Below are positions 1 through 6,760 of a DNA stretch of 9,253 bases, one piece after another. Both the position numbers and the translations under genes were made by a program. The stretch is from positions 1-9,253 of the forward strand of contig JAJZJI010000043.1 in the NCBI GenBank assembly GCA_021828345.1. Direction: 5' to 3'. The stretch's first letter is position 1, and each line of letters starts with the position of its first letter. Below the pieces are notes generated by a model. That model saw nothing but the letters and a program-made list of their open reading frames with translations. It was not told the DNA's origin and ran no database searches. Source of the DNA: Microcaldota archaeon (GTDB lineage Archaea; Micrarchaeota; Micrarchaeia; Micrarchaeales; Micrarchaeaceae).

Positions 1-61
1 TCTCTTTCTGACGTTTTGCATCAGGATAGATTCTGAACTTGTAGGCTCTTGTCAGTTCCAT
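1..61 (-). CDS. TnpB-family (IS200/IS605 OrfB) protein, N-terminal fragment cut by window edge
   Basis: Only the first 20 codons are visible, reading leftwards off the window. The translation from the ATG at 61-59 begins MELTRAYKFRIYPD; the RAYKFRIYP stretch is the typical first beta-strand of IS200/IS605 OrfB/TnpB proteins. An in-frame ATG at 82-80 would add seven residues (MNNDIKY), but the family usually starts just before the RAYKFRIYP segment, so the inner ATG is preferred. TnpB proteins are RuvC-type nucleases that are guided by an RNA made from the element's right end; that is family knowledge and cannot be tested here because the catalytic part lies outside the window. No tnpA is visible. 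Whether the gene is intact is unknown. The family call is fairly firm given the motif, but it rests on about 20 residues. Confidence 0.7.
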   Translation of the reverse strand, partial: MELTRAYKFRIYPDAKRQKE

Positions 62-111
62 ATATTTTATATCATTATTCATATTTATACACTTTTCTGC
101 GGTTCGCTTTC

Positions 112-136
112 ATCCCACCTCTGAAGAATGTGGGAT
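112..136. repeat. Hairpin upstream of tnpB, candidate left end of the IS200/IS605-type element
   Basis: ATCCCAC (112-118) and GTGGGAT (130-136) form a perfect 7-bp stem with an 11-nt loop, about 50 bp upstream of the tnpB start. IS200/IS605 elements carry subterminal hairpins rather than terminal inverted repeats, so this may be the element's left end; in tnpB orientation TTTAAC (156-151) just outside could be the flanking target site. The alternative is a leftover right end of a different copy, because the tnpB-strand reading (GCGGGAAATCCCAC, then TGGGATGAAAGCG) also resembles the 3' ends of such elements. The hairpin is seen; the role is inferred. Confidence 0.4.
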
Positions 137-224
137 TTCCCGCTCACTTTGTTAAATATATTCCTAATAATTTATACCTTTCTTGATTTTACATCAATAA
201 TATATAGTATGGGTTGTGCAAAGG

Positions 225-234
225 GATATAAAAG
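225..234 (+). promoter_or_regulatory. TATA box of tRNA-Phe
   Basis: The stretch GATATAAAAG lies about 30 bp before the mature tRNA 5' end and follows a purine-rich AAAGG segment that could serve as the TFB recognition element. A start about 26 bp downstream would leave a short 5' leader for RNase P. A second TATA-like stretch (TATATATTATAC, about 240-251) is probably too close to the gene to be used. Confidence 0.5.
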
Positions 235-259
235 TAATTGTATATATTATACTTATTTT

Positions 260-345
260 GCCGCAGTAGCTCAGTGGGAGAGCGTCCGGCTGAAGAGTAT
301 ATCTCAGATACCGGAAAGTCGCAGGTTCAAATCCTGCCTGCGGCA
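260..345 (+). tRNA. tRNA-Phe (GAA) with a 14-nt intron
   Basis: All arms can be folded. The acceptor stem is GCCGCAG (260-266) with CTGCGGC (338-344) and discriminator A345. The D stem is GCTC (269-272) with GAGC (280-283). The anticodon stem is TCCGG (285-289) with CCGGA (311-315), and the T arm is GCAGG-TTCAAAT-CCTGC (321-337). Anticodon GAA is at 292-294, followed by G37 (295), the base that is commonly converted to a wyosine derivative in archaeal tRNA-Phe. The anticodon loop is broken by an intron at 296-309, the canonical position 37/38. Without it the tRNA is 72 nt. No CCA is encoded. The gene stands alone, with a TATA box 30 bp upstream. Confidence 0.96.
296..309 (+). other. Archaeal tRNA intron, bulge-helix-bulge type
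   Basis: The 14-nt insert follows G37 (295) and precedes A38 (310). CTGA (290-293) pairs perfectly with TCAG (304-307), giving the 4-bp central helix. The 3-nt bulges AG/A (294-296) and AT/A (308-310) flank it, with cut sites after the second base of each. This is the exact geometry recognised by archaeal splicing endonuclease. Inside the intron only G297-C303 can pair, so the intron side is essentially a 7-nt loop. Confidence 0.9.
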
Positions 346-446
346 AATCTCTATTTATTATGAAAATATTTCTATTATTTGTAATATTATAATATTAAAA
401 TTATTAAAATTATTAAAAATAATAGTAGATGACATATTATCCTTTT

Positions 447-455
447 AAAAAATAA
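447..455 (-). terminator. Possible U-tract terminator after the metal-transporter-like gene
   Basis: On the minus strand the sequence reads TTATTTTTT, about 60 nt beyond the stop codon at 517-515. Archaeal termination relies on U-tracts without a needed hairpin. The surrounding 346-514 region is AT-rich, with short ATTAAAATT direct repeats around 390-420, and no gene is seen in it, so this is only a candidate. Confidence 0.25.
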
Positions 456-514
456 GTCGCAGAACATCCATCCATGCGCATTATATATTTATTTAAATAA
501 TTTTCACATCATCT

Positions 515-1531
515 TTATACGTTAATATTTTTATCTACATTTAATTTCATTATTTCCCTAAACCCTAATACCAAGCTACTCATTCCTATAACACCCACAA
601 CAATTAAAACAAGTAATGTTGATACGCCAAGTGAATCTAAATTAGGTATAGGATTGCCTGTACTGATGGCGATATTATCTATAAACGGAAAACCAACTAT
701 TAATGCTCCGATTACAGCAAACGCTATACCGCCAAATAGCAGCGTTCTTCCTGCAGTCTTTCTTCCCACATAGCTCACCTGTTTTTCAGTCAGACTTTTT
801 AGCCTTGCAAGCAATGCAAATACTGCCCCGAATATTATTTGCATTACCATGGTTCCGAGCCCGAAAAATAAACCAGGCAGCGGTGCGTATATTAAACCTG
901 GAACCTGCGGTGCTAATATAAATACTATAATAGTAGCATATGCTCCAAACCCAAATCCAGCTATAAGACCATGTACTACTGCCATTTTAAGCGGCACTTC
1001 TTTTGGACTTGTTGAAATCTTCTTTATTTCGGCAGTTTTTGAATGCAGTTTACTACCAAGCAAGTGATCAAAAGGTAAATGTAAATCAATTTTTTTGTTT
1101 AGTATATACATACCAGCTATTGCCATAGCTATTCCAACAAAAACATACACTGGTCCATCCAGGTTATATTGCTTATAAATATAAGCTAGTCCTAAAAATC
1201 CTATAGTTGATAGAAATGCCCGTTGTATAGTAAAACCAGATGAAAAAGCAAAACCTGCTTTCATACCTTTTTTGCTGCTATAACTTCCGACAGCATAGCT
1301 AAATGTTATTGGCCATGTATGTTCATCTGGAGTTATACCATGAAGCAGCCCCAATACAAATGATATAAGTATTATATTAGCAAGTACAATCTGACCCGTT
1401 GGATTAAGTATGTACTGTATACCTGGTATAATAGAACCGATATTATAGAATATTATTATTGCTGCAGCAGTAATTAGAAGCAATATTATTCCAGATGTGG
1501 GTTTTTTAAATATATATTTTTTGAATGGCAT
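515..1531 (-). CDS. Multi-pass membrane protein resembling NicO/RcnA/UreH metal transporters
   Basis: A 338-residue protein with about eight hydrophobic segments (roughly residues 13-31, 48-65, 95-117, 127-145, 184-207, 216-243, 263-283, 303-323). Near the end of the second segment is LLHGITPDEHTW, with H64, D69 and H71. This recalls the HX4DH metal-binding signature of NiCoT/NicO nickel-cobalt transporters with one residue inserted. A second VHG sequence (H187) opens helix 5, as in two-fold repeated transporters, and the loop between helices 4 and 5 carries several histidines (H151, H156, H163). A role in moving a divalent metal such as nickel or cobalt is inferred from these features; a TauE/SafE-like or uncharacterised function remains possible. 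The ATG at 1531 is chosen over an in-frame TTG at 1540 because a TATA-like stretch would place the transcript start near 1541. The gene looks richer in G+C than its upstream neighbours, which may reflect hydrophobic codons or transfer. Confidence 0.6.
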   Translation of the reverse strand: MPFKKYIFKKPTSGIILLLITAAAIIIFYNIGSIIPGIQYILNPTGQIVLANIILISFVLGLLHGITPDEHTWPITFSYAVGSYSSKKGMKAGFAFSSGFTIQRAFLSTIGFLGLAYIYKQYNLDGPVYVFVGIAMAIAGMYILNKKIDLHLPFDHLLGSKLHSKTAEIKKISTSPKEVPLKMAVVHGLIAGFGFGAYATIIVFILAPQVPGLIYAPLPGLFFGLGTMVMQIIFGAVFALLARLKSLTEKQVSYVGRKTAGRTLLFGGIAFAVIGALIVGFPFIDNIAISTGNPIPNLDSLGVSTLLVLIVVGVIGMSSLVLGFREIMKLNVDKNINV

Positions 1532-1561
1532 TCGATACAACGCTATCCATTTAGATAATAA

Positions 1562-1571
1562 TATTAATAAA
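1562..1571 (-). promoter_or_regulatory. TATA-like box before the metal-transporter-like gene
   Basis: The minus-strand sequence TTTATTAATA is centred about 36 bp before the ATG at 1531, in the 57-nt gap after the DHH gene. It would give a leader of about 10 nt, like several other genes here. Transcription by read-through from the upstream operon is equally possible. Confidence 0.35.
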
Positions 1572-1588
1572 GTTTTTGGTATTTATTA

Positions 1589-3019
1589 TTAATTTGAAAT
1601 TTGTATGCCAAACAATTTCAAAAGTGCTTTTAGAGATTGCAACCTATAATCTGATTCATATCTTATGCTGCCGGCCTCTTGATGCCCCCCTCCAGCCGTA
1701 ATAAATATATTCTCATCTTTTAACAAACCTATTATCTTAAGCAAACCTATTTTACTTGATATAGTTTTACTGACACGTATTGATATAGAATTAACAAATG
1801 AAACCATAGTCACTATAGGTTCATTATTTATAGACTCCAAATAGCCATGCAATTTTGAACTATACCTTCCAGGAAGCAGATACCCACCATATTTTTCAGC
1901 GACAAAATCAAAATTAAATACATATACTTTAATATTTTCATCTGTTTGGTATATCTTAGATTTTGATACTCCTATCTCAATTGCATCATTCAACATATTA
2001 TTTGCGTATGAGTATATTGAGTTAAATTGTTCTTTATCACTTATTATTTTTGATAGATATTTTGGTGTTATCGGACCATCAAGGTATCCAACATAACTTT
2101 TTATCCCCGTTATAAAATCAAAAACCAACGCAATTCTTGATGCATTATTATTGCTTTTGTCCGCGTATTCACTGAAATCACTTATAAGCGAAGCTTCTCT
2201 TATATCGTCAAGTATAATTCCAGAAAGACATTCACCAAAAATTGTTGATAATAATCCCGCGGTAAAATCCGCACTGCCATTATAAGTTAACGGATTTATA
2301 TAATCAAATATCCTCACACCGATAAAATTCTCGCTTATTGGATGGTGGTCATGCCAGAATATTGCATATGAATTAAGTGCTTTTTCTATAGCAACATTAC
2401 TATCAATTGACGTTCCAAAATCTGTTATTATTATTACAGGTTTTTCTACACACTTAAATGAATTAAAAAATGATTCGTCGTGATAGAGAGATTCTGTATT
2501 ATAATCTATACCTTTGTTAAGTACCCACCGCATATTTTTTGTTTCATAATTAAATCTTTCAGAAATTGATTGAAATGATAAATATAATGAAAGCGCAGCA
2601 CATGAACCATCTCCATCACCATGAAAACGTATAACAAACGGCGCACCAGACAACAGGTAACGCAAGAGATTTTTACAGGACTGTTCTATTTTATTTAACA
2701 TGCTGTTTAAGATTTCATAGTATTTAAAAGTTTTATAGCGTTCATGAATATTTGAGATATTTAAATTTATGCCCACCTTGTTTATCAATTCCTCGATTAA
2801 TTTATCATATTCCTCCCTTGTGACTATGCCATGGCTTTCAAAATTACTTATTGCTCCAGATTCAGTACAAACAAATTGTATTTTTTCGTATAGATCTAAT
2901 TTTTTATCAGATGACAGGTAATGTAGTGAATTTTCTGATATGATCGTGTATTCGTTAATATTTGAGGGATATGCGCTGCGCACTGATGTTATTATGCCTA
3001 TTTTTAGTTTATTGTCCAA
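1589..3019 (-). CDS. DHH/DHHA1-family phosphoesterase (RecJ-like)
   Basis: A 476-residue protein with the DHH superfamily motifs in order: RFHGDGDGS (HxDxDG, residues 133-138) as motif I, VIIITDFG with D200 as motif II, WHDHHP (223-227) as the DHH motif, and TAGGGHQEAGS (GGGH, 443-446) as the DHHA1 signature near the C-terminus. Family members are Mn/Mg-dependent phosphodiesterases acting on single-stranded nucleic acid, oligonucleotides or cyclic dinucleotides; which one applies cannot be decided here. The first 120 or so residues precede the catalytic core and I do not recognise them. The start is TTG (3019-3017), supported by GAGGT (3030-3026) with 6-nt spacing, a good match to the archaeal Shine-Dalgarno sequence. 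It begins 18 nt after the stop of the cysteine-repeat gene, so co-transcription is likely. Family call firm, substrate unknown. Confidence 0.85.
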   Translation of the reverse strand: MDNKLKIGIITSVRSAYPSNINEYTIISENSLHYLSSDKKLDLYEKIQFVCTESGAISNFESHGIVTREEYDKLIEELINKVGINLNISNIHERYKTFKYYEILNSMLNKIEQSCKNLLRYLLSGAPFVIRFHGDGDGSCAALSLYLSFQSISERFNYETKNMRWVLNKGIDYNTESLYHDESFFNSFKCVEKPVIIITDFGTSIDSNVAIEKALNSYAIFWHDHHPISENFIGVRIFDYINPLTYNGSADFTAGLLSTIFGECLSGIILDDIREASLISDFSEYADKSNNNASRIALVFDFITGIKSYVGYLDGPITPKYLSKIISDKEQFNSIYSYANNMLNDAIEIGVSKSKIYQTDENIKVYVFNFDFVAEKYGGYLLPGRYSSKLHGYLESINNEPIVTMVSFVNSISIRVSKTISSKIGLLKIIGLLKDENIFITAGGGHQEAGSIRYESDYRLQSLKALLKLFGIQISN

Positions 3020-3025
3020 TTAAAA

Positions 3026-3030
3026 ACCTC
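3026..3030 (-). promoter_or_regulatory. Ribosome binding site deciding the TTG start of the DHH gene
   Basis: The minus-strand GAGGT lies 6 nt before the TTG at 3019-3017, in the 18-nt gap between two operon genes. It is the best Shine-Dalgarno match seen in the window and supports the non-ATG start. Confidence 0.6.
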
Positions 3031-3037
3031 GAAAAAC

Positions 3038-4087
3038 TCAGGAATAATTGCCAAGGAGCAAATTGCAATCATACCTTGCAGAATCGTTGTTTATGTATGT
3101 GCAATAATTTAAATCATTATATGTTTGCGCAATATTTGATATGCAGCTATATTGATACATTGTATTGTTTATTTGCATACATTCTGATACGTTCTTGCTT
3201 GTAGTTGCGGTATATATCTCAATACTATATAAACACAAACTCCTTAGCGTCGCATTTTGATTTAAGCATTCGTTTTTAACATTAGATATAGAGGTATTTA
3301 ATATTTTTTGGGTAAACGCGCTTTTACATAATGTGTTATTAGAACTATTTAATGTACTGCATAAATTTTGATTTTTTGATATGTATGCAACATATGACAC
3401 ACAATACGCATATGGTGTTATATTGTAGTAGGTATATTGATAGGCATTATTTATTGCAGTTATATTTTGATTTGTAAAATATATCATATTATATAATACC
3501 GAATAGTTTGGTTTATTTGTTATATAACCGCAATAATTGCCCCCTGAGGAGTAAGTAAGCTTAAAATAATAGGTAGATAGACATATGTTTTTTTGGGAGG
3601 AATTTGTAATTTTATTGCAAAGGGCATAATTAGTAAAATTTTCAGCTTTTGCATCATTGTATATACATTGACTATACGCATTTGCGTCTAAATAACTGCA
3701 ATATCCTGGATTATTCTTTAATATACTTAAATTAAATATGCAATTTTGTTTCACAGTTTTATTTCCTATTAAATTACAATCGTTAACACTAGAATAGTTA
3801 GTTGCAACATAAAGTATGCAATCATTAGCATAAGTAGAATTTAGCTCATTACATATTGTTGCATTGCCGCTTTTTAGCGCATATGATAAATAGCAATTAT
3901 ACTTTATGTTATTATTTAGTTTCCCAGCGCAAGAAGTCTGATTTTCTTGACCTCTTGAAAATGTGAGAACCATTGCTATAATAAATAAAAGTAAAGCTAA
4001 TACACCAAATATTATTATTGCGTTTGCATTTTTTGTGTTTTTTGCATTTTTTACATGTTGTAATTTGGCATTTGGCTTAACACTCAT
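3038..4087 (-). CDS. Membrane-anchored, cysteine-repeat, sequon-rich surface protein of unknown function
   Basis: A 349-residue protein. The first 20 residues are lysine-rich and followed by one hydrophobic helix (about 22-43), giving a signal anchor with the C-terminal part outside the cell. The exterior contains 20 cysteines (53, 65, 79, 90, 104, 116, 130, 141, 157, 169, 186, 229, 243, 254, 274, 285, 303, 315, 329, 341). Eighteen form nine pairs spaced 11 or 12 residues apart, recurring every 25-31 residues; the 186/229 pair is a longer, degenerate unit. A typical unit is C-x2-[I/L]-x-N-x5-6-C followed by 13-19 residues. About 19 N-x-S/T sequons are present, so heavy N-glycosylation is likely. 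Disulfide-stapled helical repeats are an inference. I do not recognise the family. It starts 12 nt after the RAD55-like gene, with GAGATG (4098-4093) as a weak ribosome site, and ends 18 nt before the DHH gene. Confidence 0.75.
   Translation of the reverse strand: MSVKPNAKLQHVKNAKNTKNANAIIIFGVLALLLFIIAMVLTFSRGQENQTSCAGKLNNNIKYNCYLSYALKSGNATICNELNSTYANDCILYVATNYSSVNDCNLIGNKTVKQNCIFNLSILKNNPGYCSYLDANAYSQCIYNDAKAENFTNYALCNKITNSSQKNICLSTYYFKLTYSSGGNYCGYITNKPNYSVLYNMIYFTNQNITAINNAYQYTYYNITPYAYCVSYVAYISKNQNLCSTLNSSNNTLCKSAFTQKILNTSISNVKNECLNQNATLRSLCLYSIEIYTATTSKNVSECMQINNTMYQYSCISNIAQTYNDLNYCTYINNDSARYDCNLLLGNYS
3065..3931 (-). repeat. Tandem cysteine-pair protein repeats (about nine units)
   Basis: This span encodes residues 53-341 of the surface protein. 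Cysteine pairs 11-12 residues apart recur with spacings of 26, 25, 26, 27, 29, then a long unit, then 31, 29 and 26 residues. The units are diverged in sequence, so this is an old protein-level repeat and not a DNA tandem repeat. Confidence 0.7.
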
Positions 4088-4099
4088 TTATACATCTCA

Positions 4100-4837
4100 T
4101 TAAGATTCTATTGTGAATACACGCATGCCACCACCGGTTATTTCATATGGCGATACAGCTCTACTATGGTTAGTCCCGCGCATTTTAAATATTTCCAAGT
4201 TCAACGCTCTTTTGTCATTTTCACCTTGCATATAAAGCGTAATTATACCGTCAAAAATAAAAAATTCAGGGGAGTAACGCATGTGATCTCTATCTGCTAT
4301 TGTCATCTCCATAATAAGAAATGCAGTAACATTTAATTTTTTTAAATTTGAGGACATTGTAACCATTGACCTTCTATAATCAAGATCATTCTCTAGCAGC
4401 AATCCAAGCAGCGATATTGAATCAATTACAACAAATTTGGATTTATTATCCACTATTAATTTTTCTATTTCAGACATCACTTTCCCAAATGTATATTTAT
4501 CAGCAGTATTTGAATTTTCAATCATTATACCAGGATCCCGTCCACCAATGACAAGCATTTTGTCAGCAATCAATTTATCAATGTCATTAAAATCTGAAAA
4601 TGCCTCTTTGATGTTATCAAGCAAATATTTTGAATCCTCTTCAAAACTTATAAAGATTGATGGAGTTCCGAGCTTTGCATTTTTGTATGCAACCTCAAAA
4701 CACAGCAACGTTTTTCCTGCACCAGGCCCACCCGCTATAACAACCTGATTATTTAATGGCACTCCACCATTCAACATATTATCTAATCCATTTATGCCAG
4801 TTTTCATCCTATTTTTTGAAGTATCGGACTCATACAT
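4100..4837 (-). CDS. RAD55/KaiC-like RecA-superfamily ATPase, single domain
   Basis: A 245-residue protein with one RecA-fold ATPase domain. It opens with KTGINGLDNMLNGGVP, the standard KaiC/RAD55 entry. It has Walker A GGPGAGKT (36-43), paired glutamates in SFEED (E66, E67) where KaiC has its catalytic pair, Walker B KFVVIDS (134-140), and the KaiC-type FKMRGTNHS (217-225). The usual KaiC has two such domains; single-domain archaeal relatives include RAD55-like proteins and the archaellum protein ArlH/FlaH. No archaellum genes are nearby, so ArlH is not supported. It is the first gene of a minus-strand series with the cysteine-repeat protein (12 nt on) and the DHH protein. The ATG at 4837 lies about 11 nt after the start predicted from a clear TATA box. 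Cytoplasmic signalling or regulation is the usual guess for this group; the actual role is unknown. Confidence 0.85.
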   Translation of the reverse strand: MYESDTSKNRMKTGINGLDNMLNGGVPLNNQVVIAGGPGAGKTLLCFEVAYKNAKLGTPSIFISFEEDSKYLLDNIKEAFSDFNDIDKLIADKMLVIGGRDPGIMIENSNTADKYTFGKVMSEIEKLIVDNKSKFVVIDSISLLGLLLENDLDYRRSMVTMSSNLKKLNVTAFLIMEMTIADRDHMRYSPEFFIFDGIITLYMQGENDKRALNLEIFKMRGTNHSRAVSPYEITGGGMRVFTIES

Positions 4838-4866
4838 AAGTATACCCGCTATTAATTAACATATGA

Positions 4867-4880
4867 GATATTTATAAACT
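4867..4880 (-). promoter_or_regulatory. TATA box of the RAD55-like/cysteine-repeat/DHH operon
   Basis: The minus strand reads AGTTTATAAATATC, preceded by AA as part of an A/G-rich TFB-element-like stretch. Its centre is about 37 bp before the ATG at 4837, so transcription would start near 4848, giving a leader of about 11 nt. It shares the AGTTTATA core with the palindrome before the ABC operon. Confidence 0.6.
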
Positions 4881-4933
4881 TTGATTATATCACTATGCCG
4901 CTGCATTTGAAATATATAATTTGAGTGTACGTG

Positions 4934-4942
4934 AATAAAAAA
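4934..4942 (-). terminator. U-tract terminator after the ABC transporter operon
   Basis: The minus-strand TTTTTTATT begins 7 nt after the permease stop codon (4952-4950). The same nine bases occur just after ribB (8122-8114). This position and form fit archaeal intrinsic U-tract termination and would insulate the downstream RAD55-like operon. Confidence 0.5.
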
Positions 4943-4949
4943 TGCAACA

Positions 4950-5702
4950 TTAACCCACTTCCGTTCTCTTAAATGCATACGAAGCAATTGATATAGTTAT
5001 AATCAGAGATATTAAAAGCATTATAAAATCTAATATTATTGGAAATGTTGAACTGCCTGTTAATGTACCTCTTAATCCGTCTACGCCATAAGTCAGTGGA
5101 TTTATATATGAAATATATTGTACAAATGTTGGCAGGCTGCTTAAAGGAAAGATTCCATTAGACAAAAAAAACAATGGCATTGTAACAAAGTTTGTAACCA
5201 ATTGGAAACCTTGAAAATCATTTATTATGGAACCAAAAACCAGCCCTATACTTATAAACGTAGCTGCAGTGAGAAACATAAACACCAATGCAAATATATT
5301 AAGAAGTGAAAAATGTATCACAAATCCTATTAGCAGTGATATGACAACTATAATTATACTCTGTAGCATTGCAGTTGTTGCACCGCCCAACATTCTGCCT
5401 ATTACAACAGAAGTTCTAGAATTTGGCGTCACCATTATCTCTTTTAAAAAGCCAAACTGCCTATCCCAGAGCACAGCAGTACCAGAGGATATAGAGGTAA
5501 ATAACAGAGACATTCCAATTATACCTGGAACAACAAATTCCAGATAACTGCCGCTACTAAGATGAACAAGTCCGTTAAGTCCAAGACCCAAACCTAAAAG
5601 AAATAGTATCGGAAGCATAAGCATGCCTATGATTCTAGATTTTGCGCGGACAAAACGCTTCATATCACGTAACCATAATACATAAATCACATTTGTTTCC
5701 AT
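4950..5702 (-). CDS. ABC-2 type transporter permease (DrrB-like)
   Basis: A 250-residue membrane protein with about six hydrophobic segments (near residues 24-44, 56-78, 108-128, 132-156, 172-188, 222-244). It shows the ABC-2 signatures WDRQFGFLKEIMVTP (about 79-93), after the second helix, and YINPLTYGVDGLRG (199-212) before the last helix. With the ATPase encoded 2 nt upstream it would form an exporter in the cytoplasmic membrane. DrrAB-type systems export drugs, lipids or polysaccharides, and the substrate cannot be read here. The reading frame is open back to an ATG at 5750 inside the ATPase gene, but the ATG at 5702 puts the start directly after the ATPase stop and gives the usual N-terminus (METNVIYVLWLRDMKRF), so the shorter form is preferred. 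Confidence 0.88.
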   Translation of the reverse strand: METNVIYVLWLRDMKRFVRAKSRIIGMLMLPILFLLGLGLGLNGLVHLSSGSYLEFVVPGIIGMSLLFTSISSGTAVLWDRQFGFLKEIMVTPNSRTSVVIGRMLGGATTAMLQSIIIVVISLLIGFVIHFSLLNIFALVFMFLTAATFISIGLVFGSIINDFQGFQLVTNFVTMPLFFLSNGIFPLSSLPTFVQYISYINPLTYGVDGLRGTLTGSSTFPIILDFIMLLISLIITISIASYAFKRTEVG

Positions 5703-5704
5703 TT

Positions 5705-6694
5705 TTATCTGCCCCGCTTTGCCATTACTGCGCGTATATTGTTCTTCCAACTGCCCTCTTCTTCACGTATCTTATTACCAGTATAGTATATGAACACGTC
5801 TTCAAGACTTGGTTTGTGAAGATTTACCGAATTTATTATAATTTTATTTGATTCCGCAATGCTTACAACTTCAGGTATGCGTTGCTCGCCATTCTCTATT
5901 GTTATATCTACATAATTGTCATGGGTTACTATCTTTTTTACCCCTTTTATATGTTTAAATTTGGATTCTAAAAGGCTGCCGTTCATATTCACCCCAAGAG
6001 AAATTATATCCCCACCCATTTTTGCCTTCAGCGCTTTAGGTGTATCTAATGCTACAATTTTTCCATGATCTACAAATGCAACTCTATCGCATAGATAGTC
6101 CGCCTCTTCAATATAATGCGTTGTTAATATAACGGTAACACGCTTTGATTCATTTAATTTCTTTATATATTCCCAAATATGCCTTCGCGTCTGAGGGTCT
6201 AAGCCAACAGTCGGCTCATCAAGAAACAATATTTTTGGCTCATGCACTAGCCCTCTGCCAATCTCTAAACGTCTTTTCATACCACCAGAGTAGTTCTTGA
6301 CCAGTGTATCCGCCTTATCTTCTAGCTCAACAAGCTTTAATATCTCTGCAATCTTTTCTTTCATATGCTGCTTTTTTATATTGTATAATATGGCATGAAA
6401 CTCCAAATTTTCTCGTCCTGTTAATTCGTCATCTAAAGACGGATCTTGAAATATTATACCAATACTTTTACGTATGGAATTCTGATCTTTATTTATACTA
6501 CTACCATTCAATAATGCTGCCCCAGAAGTTGATTTTATTAGGGTTGTAAGCATTTTTATAGTTGTAGTCTTTCCAGCGCCATTAGGTCCTAAAAGACCAA
6601 ATATTTCTCCTTCGCGAACATTAAATGAGATTTGATTTACCGCTTTTAGCGAACCGAAGGTTTTAGACAATTTATTAACTTTTATAATATCCAT
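5705..6694 (-). CDS. ABC transporter ATP-binding protein (DrrA-like)
   Basis: A 329-residue ATPase with every nucleotide-binding motif: Walker A GPNGAGKT (36-43), Q-loop IFQDPSLDDELT (Q83), signature YSGGMKRR (135-142), Walker B ILFLDEPTVGLD (155-166) and H-loop TTHYIEEAD (H193). The extension after about residue 215 ends with HKPSLEDVFIYYTG, the hallmark of the DrrA-type subfamily partnered with ABC-2 permeases. It powers the permease encoded 2 nt downstream. The start is the ATG at 6694; an in-frame TTG at 6703 would add three residues (MII) and is less likely. The promoter probably lies at 6732-6747 or in the palindrome at 6761-6778. The protein is complete and shows no missing catalytic residue. 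Confidence 0.92.
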   Translation of the reverse strand: MDIIKVNKLSKTFGSLKAVNQISFNVREGEIFGLLGPNGAGKTTTIKMLTTLIKSTSGAALLNGSSINKDQNSIRKSIGIIFQDPSLDDELTGRENLEFHAILYNIKKQHMKEKIAEILKLVELEDKADTLVKNYSGGMKRRLEIGRGLVHEPKILFLDEPTVGLDPQTRRHIWEYIKKLNESKRVTVILTTHYIEEADYLCDRVAFVDHGKIVALDTPKALKAKMGGDIISLGVNMNGSLLESKFKHIKGVKKIVTHDNYVDITIENGEQRIPEVVSIAESNKIIINSVNLHKPSLEDVFIYYTGNKIREEEGSWKNNIRAVMAKRGR

Positions 6695-6731
6695 AATAAT
6701 CAACTAAAAGTGTATCAGGGCTACAAAGGCA

Positions 6732-6747
6732 CTCTAAAAATATAAAG
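6732..6747 (-). promoter_or_regulatory. Proximal TATA-like box of the ABC operon
   Basis: The minus-strand stretch contains CTTTATATTTTTAG. Its core lies about 49 bp before the ATG at 6694, giving a predicted start near 6717 and a leader of about 23 nt. The palindrome at 6761-6778 is the alternative. Confidence 0.4.
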
Positions 6748-6760
6748 GTTATGCCACATT

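Noticed and set aside
380..420. Short ATTAAAATT direct repeats after tRNA-Phe, considered as an attachment or CRISPR-like repeat
   Set aside because: The units are simple AT-rich sequence without spacers and do not copy the tRNA 3' end.
128..448. 106-codon open frame on the + strand
   Set aside because: It runs straight through the tRNA-Phe gene and its composition is unlike a protein; no family signal.
4100..4837. Archaellum ATPase ArlH/FlaH as identity of the RAD55-like protein
   Set aside because: No other archaellum genes are present and the general KaiC/RAD55 motifs fit equally well.
5703..5750. N-terminal extension of the ABC-2 permease overlapping the ATPase gene
   Set aside because: The extra 16 residues are not family-like, and the ATG at 5702 sits immediately after the ATPase stop.
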